Of a stretch of 64,000 bases of DNA, positions 11,499-20,839 are shown piece after piece. The stretch comes from Pyrus communis (Eukaryota > Streptophyta > Magnoliopsida > Rosales > Rosaceae). Under the pieces are notes generated by a model that searched no databases, was not told the origin of the DNA, and was given only the letters and a program-made list of their open reading frames with translations. Every line of letters starts with the position of its first letter. Positions within the stretch are counted from its first letter, which is position 1. The DNA lies in NCBI RefSeq assembly GCF_963583255.1, contig NC_084811.1:18370088-18434087 (forward strand). Direction: 5' to 3'. The position numbers were made by a program, and so were the translations under genes.

Positions 11499-12698
11499 TT
11501 AGTCGGCATCAGACTCTCCATCAATATAGCCATCTCGCTTATCCTCCAGAATCATGTTGTGTAATATGATGCATGACATCATGATGGAGTTCAATTTACC
11601 TTGACTCCACCCTCTTGCCGGTTCCTTGATGATCTTCCATCTTGCTTGTAGAATACCGAAAGCTTTCTCAACATCTTTCCGGTATGCCTCTTGGTGTAAG
11701 GTAAACCACCTTTGGGTGTCATCCATAGGGTTTGCAATTGCTTGGATAAGTGTCGCCCACTTTGGGTAAATGTCATATGCCAAGTAATACCCCATATTGT
11801 ACTGATGCCCGTTGATGTAGTACTCAAGTTAAGGTGATTTACCCTCCGTTAGGTTATTGAAGAGGGGTGAACACCCAAGAACTGTAATGGCATTTTGGCA
11901 TCTTGGGATTCCAAAGAAAGCATGCTAGATCCATGTGTCAAACGAGGCAACCGCCTCTAACACAATAGTTGGCTTTCTCAATCTTCCGCTATAATATTTG
12001 CCATCATCCGGTGGGACAATTCTTCCATTGCCAATGCATGCAATCTAATGACCCTATCATGCCTGGAAAGCCACAGTCTTTAACTTTGCGAAGGAACTGA
12101 TCCAAATCTGCTTAATTTGGTTCACAGAGGTGCTTCTCTTTGTAAAACTGAACAATTGTGTGACAGAATTCAGTAAATTATCAAGGCATGCAGACTCAAA
12201 CATACCATATGTCCATCACATCAGCTGGGGAGGCATAGGCCAGCATTCTGAGTGCAATAGTAACCTTTTGATGAAGTGAGAAACCAGGGCAACCTGCTCT
12301 GTCCAGTTTCTATCAAAAGTATGGATTGATATGTTGGACATCATGAAGTAAATGCTCGAAAACATGGAGCCTCATCCGGAAGCGACGTCTGAAATCCTCT
12401 TCTATGTACAATTAGTTAGGGTTGAAGTAGTTGTTCATTAGAGTTTCATGCGCCATCTCTCTATTTCGTGGTTTGTAAGAGCGACCAGCAGCAGAGCCAC
12501 CTCATTAAGGTTGTTCTTTAGTTGGCTCACACGCCATGACCCCAGCCATGGTTGCCATATATGATGTGTTGCGTCATGCTTCATCTTCTTCATTGAACTC
12601 CTCATCTTCTCGTCTTATCTACGCCCATTTATCTTCCAATTCGGAATTGGATGAGGACCCCTAGTTGGAATCTGAAGAAGATCCAAAGTTGGAATTCA
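11499..12698 (-). pseudogene. Harbinger (HARBI1-like) transposase pseudogene
   Basis: PIF/Harbinger transposases are DDE nucleases that cut at TTA/TAA targets. The probable start is at about 12698 (MNSNFGSSSDSN), but a stop follows almost at once and more interrupt the frame. A short RRFRMRLHVFEHLL motif near 12370, typical of the N-terminal part of this family, is still readable. The best preserved part is 11499-11795: YYLAYDIYPKWATLI, RKDVEKAFGILQARW and a C-terminal SCIILHNMI. The family's usual YYLADGIYP has become YYLAYDIYP, so the expected aspartate is displaced by tyrosine. With the stops, this predicts no activity. Related copies elsewhere would have to supply transposase. Confidence 0.88.
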
Positions 12699-12830
12699 TT
12701 ACAAACTTGAGTTGAAAGAGATATTGGAGAGGGCAAAGCTAAAGGTGTGTGAATTATAGCCCAATATCCACCCTATTTATATGGACTTTGGAAGTTGAAG
12801 ATAAAAAAAAGTGCCACGCAAATGAAAATC

Positions 12831-13085
12831 CTATCTAAAATTTTCACAACTAATTACATCTCGACACGTGGCACTTGAAATCCTATTCGAAAAATTGTTG
12901 AGATTACATATCGACAAGAAATATGGAGAGTTACTCATATATCGACACGTGACACTTGAAATCCGAGACGTAAAATTATTGAGATTGCATATTGACAAGA
13001 AGTCTGCAAAGTTACTCACTTTAGCGACACATGTCAGTCGAAATTCTATCTGAAAAATTATTGAGATTCCATCTCGAAAAATTAT
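12831..13085. repeat. Degenerate tandem repeat inside the Harbinger element
   Basis: About three copies, each about 85 bp, share the blocks CGACACGTGRCACTTGAAATCC, AAAATTATTGAGATT and GACAAGAA (the first quoted here only as CGACACGTG plus CTTGAAATCC). The same block occurs once in the shorter element near 8030-8110. The ACACGTG core is a palindromic E/G-box-like sequence. Confidence 0.65.
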
Positions 13086-13336
13086 TGAGGTAGTTTAATT
13101 TAAGTAACCATATTAATTCAATTAAAATAATAAATTACATTTGGCCTATGGCCTTTTGGCCCCCTCGGTTGGAGATGATTTTTGTCACAGGGCTATGTTT
13201 AGCCTATGACTCTTTGGCCCCTTTGTTGGAGATGGTAAGAAATATGGTCTGGCACTATTTATTAAAATATTAATTTCTTGGAGGGCTATAGGGCTAAAGG
13301 GAGCCTCTGACCCTCTTTCGGTTGGAGATGGCCTTA

Positions 13337-14497
13337 GTGTTCAAGGAATGCTCTGGTTTTATTTATATTTTATTCACTTATTTTTATTTCATCTTGATTA
13401 TAGAAGTTCATAATTCTATAATTGGAATGTGATTCGCGCCTTAAGAAGAAGAAGAAAAATTTATTATCCTGGAAGCACTATGTCGACTACTTTGTTTCTC
13501 AATCTAGAGAGATGTCCTCCAATGTAATGTGCCCCAATTGGTCCTTGGTCTTGTCCAAGCCATTTCGTGCAAGATTGTAAAAATTCAGCACGAATGTAAA
13601 TATTTCGTCATCTTTTCCCATGTTTCACTCTTTCCCTTCGCCATTCGAATCCGAGAGGCCTTAACTTGTTGTCACCAATCTTTTTGTCTTCGGGAACTTC
13701 CTTAAAATCAAGGATGTGTCATCTACCGCTGTCAGCCAATCTAAGAGATCCTCCGGTTGCATCCACCATGAAACTTAGGGATTTTGGTTTTGAATCCGGA
13801 AACTGTCTTGGTTTGTTGATTCCCAGGGTGATGAGATGATCTCATCACCCCTGGGAATGAACATTTTGCCTTGCACTAAAAATTCTGAACTTATTTTATG
13901 TGGAGTAATAGTCATTTTGACTAATTCCGATAGAATTTTCATCATTTTTCCCCATTTAACACTTTATTTTAGATGGAATTTTCAAGGACTCAAAATGATC
14001 ATATTAGACTCAAAGATCATTTCCTTGCAACAAAATGAAATTGAAGGATGTCTCCTAAAATACATATATCCAATCCGTTCATGAAGGGTTACTGCTGGGA
14101 TCGGATTTCTGTCCCTAGCCTCAACAATTTTGTTGTTGTTGAATTTAACCACCAAGTTACGATGAACGGACTTGATATGTTACTGGCAGTCTACACATTT
14201 GCTTGCTTGCTGGCTCTGCTTTCCTTGCATTGCGCATAGCGTTTTGCATTTCAAGCAGTCAGCCCGAGCATGGTATTATTCGTCACATAAGATTTTCTGT
14301 GTTTCAACTTGATTTTGTTGCAGGGAAAAAGGTCAAGTGTGTGAGTTAGAATTAATGAATGAATGAAGCGAATAGTACATCACTTGTTCTGATTGACCAT
14401 ACTAGCTTGACAAGATATAAAAAACACATAAAATTGCACCCGGCCATGCGGCACCATGACCTCACGTTCACATAAAGCAGTGTCAATGTGATGATGA
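13337..14497. other. Intergenic DNA 3' of the cyclin gene
   Basis: No gene is recognised. The region includes the downstream flank of the cyclin gene and a strong hairpin at 13819-13858. Short open frames at 13836-14239 are not similar to anything I know. Confidence 0.5.
13819..13858. repeat. 20-bp-arm hairpin
   Basis: ATTCCCAGG-GTGATGAGAT is followed immediately by its complement ATCTCATCACC-CCTGGGAAT, with a one-base bulge and almost no loop. It is not part of any repeat I can identify, and no poly-T follows it. Confidence 0.75.
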
Positions 14498-16868
14498 TTA
14501 AACTACTCTGGCCTTGGCAGCAGCAGCACCAATACTAGTGATGGACGTGGATGTGGACGGAGTTCCGGCTCGAGCCAAGAGAGCTTTGGCCGGTGGAAGC
14601 AGTGCAACAGCTCCGTGCTCTGAATTTGAGTACTTGCTGTACACACCTTGAAGTTTACTTTTTGTTGCCATTGCGTGCAAGCTCGCCAATAGTTTGGAAC
14701 AATCTCTGTTGGTGAGCCCAGAACACTTACGTTAGTTCCAGATATACTAGTAACATTACATTGCACAAAAAGAAAGGAAACAGAAAGAGGAGAGAATTGA
14801 GTTACCTGAGCTGAGGTTCTGAGAAACCAGTGTGAAGCTTGAGTGTCTCGGACCAAACGGGAATCTTGTTTAAAGTGCATTTGGCAACATAGACTGCTGA
14901 GGCTGCAATCATGGAGGGGCAGTACATAGTCGTGGTGTAGTGCATCGTAGCTAACTCCGCCAGAAAATAAACCATGTTTTCCATCTGCATATTCAATTTC
15001 AAATTATTAATTTATTCAAATTCAGACGAACAAGCCAGAACACAGAGAGAAGACACGAATTAGAGAAGAAAAGACTACTGACTTGGTGATCTGGAATTGA
15101 CGCTTTGATGAAACGAACGAGGAACACATAAAGTGTAGGCACAGTCAAGGTCCATTCGAGTTTTCCAAGTATCTTCTTCTCCATGATGAGTATCTGAGAA
15201 TGAGTGTAAGCCCTGTCTGAAAGGCAAACAAAGTCATTGACTTCAGGGGCCCAGATTTCTTCATACTTGGAGGCAATCAGCATAGCACTGATGCCGACTA
15301 ACTGTAACTCCTTCCTGGGCACAATCTTAACCGCAAGGAAGCGATCAATTATATTGATGGCCAGGTAGAATGTCTCAGGAGAGAGTTCAAACTTGGTATG
15401 CACATCAACCAGCCAATCCACCAGAATTGCTCTCATGTTTTCATTAATCTCGGGTTGTGAGTCCATGTAGTCATGGGGGCGGTTCTCATTCTCAACAAGC
15501 TTATAAAACTTGTACATGTCCTCAATGTATTCAACAGCAGCCAATTCATTGCCGGCGTCATTTGCATCAATATCAACAATATTATTATGGCTCTTTGGTT
15601 TATCAGTCACACCACAAGCAGCCTGCCAATTGAAACAACAACATTAATAATCATATATAATTTATACACACACACACACACTTTACAACTTACAACAGAA
15701 AAAACGTCAAAATTAACTTTCAAACAACAATTTCTTACCTTGCTTCGAGCAGTAAGGACTGAAGTATAAGTTGGTGCTTTCTTCCTTGAGGTTCCCTCTG
15801 CCTCCTTTTTCTTGTTAACCGGCTTAGTGGTCATGCTCTCTTCCTCTGTTGCCTTGACTTCCCTGGCCTTGGCCTGGTTAACATTCACCTTCTTCTGAGC
15901 CGCCGCTGCCACCTCCTTTGGTACCTCAGCTCTTTTAACACCATCAACAACAGCATTCACCTTCTGCTGAGCCACTGCTGCCACCTCCTTTGGTACCTCA
16001 GCTCTTTTAACCCCATCAACAACAACAGGAGCATCTCTTTTCACATTTAGACCAATTTGTTTCTGTACATCGATTACTAATTTTTAGAGAACAAGAGATA
16101 ACAATAACGATAATAAATAATAAGTAATAAAGTAGAATGGGGAAGGACGAACCTTATTGTTTTGGGCAGCTGCTGCAGCCTGCGCATTAGCGAGTAATTG
16201 AGCGCAAAAGCTCCTAAAACAAGAAGAGAGTAATAAGTAAGCAAGAAAAACAAAGAAAGGACAAATGAGAGGAATCACGAAAGAAACAAAGTAAAAAGCA
16301 GCATCAAGCAAACCTTGTTACTGGCCGATTAGGCTTGGCGTCTATTACCACATTTCCAATATCGCCTAGCGCTGTTCGCCTTCTGCCATCGCCAGCGGCA
16401 ACAACATTCTTTTTCAGCGGCCTACCTCCTCCTCTCTCCGCAACTGCTGCCTCACCTGTAAGTTACAACAAATAGACTCTAGAATCAATGTACGAAACAA
16501 GTCAAAGAAAACTATTTTCGCTTTGGTTGCGGGGACAAAATCAAGACAGCGAAATGAACCCGAAAACCCATCATGTACTGGGAAGCCCAATCCAAGAAAA
16601 ACAACAAGTCTTGAATCGGTTTAGTAGGTGAAGTTTTCTGAAATATAAACCCTAAATCCTAAATCCAATCAAGATTAATCCAATCCTTAACAAATAATAA
16701 ACTCTAAATTCTTAAACCCAAGAGACAAACCAGAAAATCTTTGATCCAATTCTTTAATTAATCAAATCAAACAAACAATAATTTTGGAGCAAAAGAAACC
16801 CATCATCGAATCAGCGTAAAAGGAATACCTCTCGCTTGTTGTGGAACAACTACTGCTCTGGAAGCCAT
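14498..16868 (-). CDS. CYCB1: B1-type mitotic cyclin (cyclin B1-like), 497 aa, 7 exons
   Basis: B-type cyclins bind and activate CDK for entry into mitosis and are destroyed by the APC/C at anaphase. Exons (plus coordinates, read from high to low): 16868-16829, 16455-16314, 16213-16153, 16062-15739, 15622-15083, 14984-14806 and 14705-14498. All junctions are GT-AG and the frame closes on a stop. The destruction box RTALGDIGN is at residues 40-48. A lysine/alanine-rich linker holds a 24-residue tandem duplication. The cyclin box starts at about residue 252 (MRAILVDWLVDVHTKFEL) and includes ISAMLIASKYEEI; the C-terminal fold includes MENMVYFLAELATMHY and CPSMIAASAVY, and the tail has AVALLPPAK. 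Cyclin B1 versus B2 is judged from overall resemblance. Exon 4's acceptor (TGTACAG) is the least certain, because the nearer TTAG would bring in a stop. Four MSA-type motifs lie upstream. Confidence 0.95.
15880..16023 (-). repeat. 72-bp tandem duplication in cyclin exon 4
   Basis: Two in-frame 72-bp units (16023-15952 and 15951-15880) encode 24-residue repeats beginning VVDGVKRAEVPKEVAA. They differ at only a few bases. The duplication lengthens the linker between destruction box and cyclin box and does not disturb either. Confidence 0.9.
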
Positions 16869-17100
16869 TCCGAATCGTTTCGTTCTCTGTCTCTCTCTCT
16901 CTCTCTCTTTTGCAGGGAAGGGAAGCGAAGAGAAGCCTAGGATTATCAGAGGCCGTGTTCCGTATTTGAAGAAGGTAGCCGACGCGTCGCTCCAACGGTC
17001 GAATTTTACTTTTAGTTTCGATCCGTTGGATGACTACTTCATCCTACGGCGTAGGTTCGTCTTGGAGCCGTTGGAGGCCGAACTAAAAAGTTACCGTTGG
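16869..17100 (-). promoter_or_regulatory. Cyclin promoter and 5' UTR with four MSA-type elements
   Basis: The AACGG core of the mitosis-specific activator (consensus YCYAACGGYYA, bound by three-repeat MYB factors) is seen at 16994-16998 on the plus strand, and as CCGTT at 17023-17027, 17069-17073 and 17095-17099. All four have the flanking C or T residues of the consensus at least in part (for example TCCAACGG). They lie 126-232 bp upstream of the ATG. A CT-repeat leader (about 16884-16909) lies between them and the start codon. Such clusters are known to drive G2/M transcription of plant B-type cyclins. Confidence 0.85.
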
Positions 17101-17628
17101 TGTTGGGTTATTATTACAAATTAATTATTATATTAGGGAATATAGTCGGCTGAAGGTGTCAGGGAAGGCGCGGTCACCCACTAACATAGCTGTAGTGGAA
17201 CACGTGGATGAAGCCAAACTAGCGGCCTTTGATTTTGTTTACTGCTCGATTAATGTATGAATATTTGCTTTCTTTCGAGATTTGTGTATATTCATTATAT
17301 AAATTTTAAAATTTAATTTTATTTAATGATAATAAATAGGATATAAAGTATCATTAACACTTAAGAGTGATCAGCAGAAATATTTTCTCCCCGTATAATC
17401 AGGCTAACTTTTGTAAATCGTTAATTCTAATTTTAATTTTATTTAAATATCATTTAGAAATTACATACGAAAAAAAAATTCCTTAAATTTTATCACAGGA
17501 GGTCCAATATACTTAGAATACGAGTTGAAGCACGTTTCATAATACAAGTAGAGAAATACAAAAATATTTTCTCTCTACATATATTATAATACATAATATA
17601 CCGGCTTTTGTTCTAAATACATGAACCT
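17101..17628. other. Intergenic AT-rich DNA upstream of the cyclin gene
   Basis: No coding or repeat signature was recognised. It is likely distal promoter or neutral spacer. Confidence 0.5.
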
Positions 17629-18357
17629 CTCCTACTTAGGGGTGGTTCGGTATGGGATACCATACCGAAACTAGTATCCCGAATCCCAAACCAAAATTTT
17701 TCGGGGCGGGAATTTGAAGACCAATCCCAAACCAAATTTTCGGGAATCCCAAATTTCGGGAATTCCGAAATATTTTCTGGATTTTGGGACAAATCGGGAA
17801 TCCCAAATTGAAATATGAAATTATGAATTGTTCTTCAAATATATAATTCAAGAACACATTCATGAACTAGGAATTTCATTTCATTCACACTACCATTTAA
17901 TTGAACACTGGCATGCCTGATTGTTTTTATCATAGTCAAAATTCAAATTAATTAAACCCTTTTTGCAATATGTTGAGAGACAAAAGAATCAAGTCTTCTA
18001 AAATCATCAGCCATGGCAGCAACAATAATAAAATCCACATGAATATCAAACAAAACATGAAAAATATGCAAGGTGTAGGGCATTCCAGGTTGCAGAGCAT
18101 GAATTAGAAAGTACTAGCATCAATTATAAAAGAATAATATATATATAATAATTAATATTATATATTTTCGGTTCGGTATGGGATTCCCGAAATATCGAGA
18201 AGCCAATCCCGAATCCCATACCGAAATTTTGGGATCGATTCGGGATAGTATCCCGAAAACTTCGGGAATTTCGGTTTGGGAAATTTTTGGTTTGGGATCG
18301 GGATTTTTTCGGTTCGGTTCGGAATTTTTGGGAATTTTTTCCACCCCTACTCCTACT
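17629..18357. mobile_element. hAT-type MITE, 713 bp
   Basis: The 8-bp target duplication CTCCTACT (17629-17636 and 18350-18357) flanks terminal repeats TAGGGGTGG and CCACCCCTA. The 8-bp duplication and TAGGG-type ends are hallmarks of the hAT superfamily. Both ends extend into long, internally repetitive sequence built on CGGGAATCCCAAA-like and TTCGGTATGGGAT motifs in inverted orientation. There is no transposase, so it is non-autonomous. Several overlapping open frames here are by-products of this repeat. Confidence 0.92.
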
Positions 18358-18713
18358 CCCACTATTTCCCTCAAACAGGCAAATTTGCGTTGTAAACAAG
18401 TTGACATTCTTCCCATAAACCTAAGCTCTCACTGCCACTGCCGTTGCCACAACACCCCAGGCATAAGCCCAAGAGGAAAGAAATCTAAAACAAACTAAAC
18501 TCACTGTTATGCCATGACATATCATGTTTTAGTTTTTATTTTTTACTTTTTGTGTGTGGCAAATAATGATGTTTACCATGCCAAATTGCAATTAAAAATT
18601 TTTAGAAAACTTTTAGAAGTTCATATTTTTTCTATTTTATTTTTTATTTTGGGGTAAGAATATTTAAGCATTGTATTAACCTGAACTGAAACCATCTTAT
18701 TTATGGGATTAAC

Positions 18714-18839
18714 TACAATACTTACATGTATTTAATATAATCATCTGAACGTCAGTTATATTCATGTAAATATATGTATTTAACACAATCACAATTTAAC
18801 TATTGAGATGATGGTTGTACTAAATACATAAGTATTGTA
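18714..18839. repeat. Small foldback repeat
   Basis: TACAATACTTACATGTATTTA at the left is matched in inverse at the right (TAAATACATAAGTATTGTA; AGATGATGG near the inner side). Arms of about 33 bp surround about 60 bp. It may be a relic of a MITE; no target duplication was identified. The remainder of 18358-19027 holds nothing recognised. Confidence 0.55.
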
Positions 18840-19049
18840 GCCAAATCTCTCATCCATTTATCAAATTAAAATTTAAAGGGGATCATTATATGGAGTTTGG
18901 TAGACTTTCATATGGTTTTGATGGATTCTCATATTTAGGTGTATTCAATATATACTTTTAAGGAGTTAATGTCATCCTGTATGAATAGATACTTTTTATG
19001 ACTTCTAAAAAGTCTATGAAAATCTTGTAAAATGTCACATCCCGGCTCC

Positions 19050-19069
19050 GGGGGGGGGGGGGGGGGGGG
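19050..19069 (+). repeat. Twenty-G homopolymer in the Cassandra 3' LTR
   Basis: An uninterrupted G run replaces the CCGGGGCGG of the other LTR. It is G-quadruplex prone, and its length may be affected by sequencing or assembly. Confidence 0.8.
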
Positions 19070-19414
19070 ACCACTTCCCGAGCCTGCTCCACCACCGTAG
19101 CACGATATTGCGCTACTCGCTTAACTTCGAAGTTCCCACGGAACTCGAAGCCAATGAGTTCCCAAAAGGCCTCGTGCTAGGTAGGGATGGGAATATACAT
19201 ATAAGGATCACTCCCCTGGGCGATGTGGGATGTTACAATCCACCCCCCTTAGGGGCCCGACGTCCTCGTTGACACACACGCGATCAGGGTTAGGCTCTGA
19301 TACCAATTTGTCACATCCCGGCCCGGGGCGGATCACTTCCCAAGCCCGCTCCACCACCGTAACACGATATTGTCTGCTTTGGGCACCCAGCACACCTTCA
19401 CGGTTTTGTTTCTG

Positions 19415-19512
19415 GGAACTCACATGAGAACTTCCCAATGGGTCACCCATCCTGGGAGTGCTCTCGCGCTCTACTCGCTTAACTTTGGAGTTCTTACGGA
19501 ATCCGAAGCCAG
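19415..19512 (-). other. 5S-rRNA-like segment in the Cassandra 5' LTR
   Basis: On the minus strand the segment keeps AAGTTAAGCG (box A, 19476-19485), followed by GGATGGGTGACC (box C, 19441-19452) and GGGAAGTTCTC. These match the internal Pol III promoter elements of plant 5S rRNA in order and spacing. It is an LTR part, not a 5S gene: the 5' end of 5S is missing. Confidence 0.9.
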
Positions 19513-19714
19513 TGAACTCCCAAAAGGCCTCGCACTAGGTGGGGATGAGAATATACATATAAGGATCACTCCCCTGGGTGATGTGGGATGTCACATAAAA
19601 AGTCATAGATGTTGATGGATTGTAAGTGCTTTTATAGTAAGATTTTTTGTTATTGCAAATTCTACTTCTCCCTGTAAATTTGATGTATTTCATTGTCCCA
19701 CTTTTAATGATGTT

Positions 19715-20060
19715 ACTCCACCACCCACTTCCACCACCATGAGTATCCCTACTACCCACCGCCATCACTGTCTCCATCACTGCCACCACCGTCATTTCCA
19801 TAAGCATCTTCACCACTCCATACCCGCCACTCCCACCACCACTACCACCATATTACCTCGACTACTACCATCTTGTTGTGACCATCACCACGAGCCCATC
19901 ATCACCACCAATACCTTGTCATGGCCATCACCATTGTACCACAACCTCTTGAGATCACTTTTCTATCGTCGTCACCATCACCACTACCGCTACCTCTATT
20001 ACTAACATCTTATATACCTTGCTCATCACCACTATCCTCGTGGCCAGCACCACCACCAAA
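19715..20060. repeat. CAC/CAT-rich low-complexity tract
   Basis: Imperfect CCA, CAT and CAC triplets run for about 340 bp and produce histidine/threonine/serine-rich open frames that are not genes. The rest of 19601-20839 is intergenic DNA and the 3' flank of the SCAB gene. Confidence 0.75.
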
Positions 20061-20839
20061 GGGGGCGTTGGGGGTGTGCAAAAGGTACAATGGCATAGGG
20101 TCCCGAGACATTAGATTTTGTTTTTGGTCAGACTACATAATTACATTAAAATTACTGACAGAAGTCTCACAAACGCTTCAGATTTTATGTACAATTCAAT
20201 CAAAGCCTACGTGAATTTATAGAGGTAGACGAAAATCCCCAAATCCATGTATTTATAACTCTGAAAATCCATCAAACGCTATATACAAATACTACGCCCC
20301 AACTCTCACGTTTTTTGGTTCCTTCCCGGCCCAGAAGTTCGCTTTTGGCGACTAGCTTCTATTCCACCAGGTTTTCGAGCTCAGGGGAAGGGAAGGGAAA
20401 GTTTTCGTCTAGTTAAGCTAATCCACTTTTTGAATCACATAAAGAGGTTCCTATCGGTCAACGAATTGGTTGTAAAATACACATCAAATTTAAAATTTAA
20501 AAGACTTTATTTTGGAAACGTCATTATGGTTATGATTTTCTTCCATCAGACATCCACAATTCTACATGTTTACAGAAGTAACAAAATCTTACAGTAAGTA
20601 AATCGAAATCAGTGACAAATGAACCAATTAATAATAAAACAAAAACTCGTTACAACAAATGATTAGGCAAACAAAAACACTGCCTAAAATGATGCAACCA
20701 AATTAGTGGAAGAACACCCCAATTACCATAACATACATTTTACTCTATCATCACACATACACACACACAATACATATTAATCACACTACACAACGCCATC
20801 GTACTCACATTTGCAAATCCTCACGTCAGCAGTCGTTTT

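Larger units (their letters stand above)
10825..13336 (-). mobile_element. PIF/Harbinger transposon with degraded transposase
   Basis: Target duplication TTA (10825-10827 and 13334-13336) flanks 2506 bp. The termini are GGCCATCTCTAAC on the left and, inverted, GGCCATCTCCAACC on the right. It carries a minus-strand HARBI1-like transposase remnant. The right end contains repeated copies of the GTTGGAGATG terminal motif (about 13165, 13225 and 13321), suggesting stacked or re-duplicated ends. It shares its ends and subterminal sequence with the shorter element at 7591-8749, so it is a plausible relative of the source of that element. Confidence 0.9.
19028..19600 (-). mobile_element. Cassandra TRIM retrotransposon (complete, minus strand)
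   Basis: Target duplication TAAAA (19028-19032 and 19596-19600) flanks the element. The 5' LTR is 19309-19595 (287 bp) and the 3' LTR 19033-19237 (205 bp). The internal region of about 70 bp holds only a primer-binding site (TTGGTATCAGAGCC on the minus strand, 19293-19306) and a polypurine tract (AAGGGGGGTGGAT, about 19239-19251). LTR ends are TGTRACATCCC and ..TGTGACA. Cassandra is a non-coding terminal-repeat retrotransposon in miniature that carries 5S rRNA sequence with its Pol III promoter in each LTR. Here the 3' LTR has lost about 95 bp, including the box C region, and has gained a 20-G run. Confidence 0.93.

Noticed and set aside
17636..18498. Open frames with repeated GFPKIW or FRIGSE-like words
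   Set aside because: They come from inverted subterminal repeats of the hAT MITE.
19415..19512. Genuine 5S rRNA gene
   Set aside because: It is embedded in a Cassandra LTR with PBS, PPT and target duplication, and lacks the 5S 5' end.
19739..20005. Histidine-rich 88-codon frame
   Set aside because: It comes from CAC/CAT low-complexity DNA; no start context, splice sites or family match.
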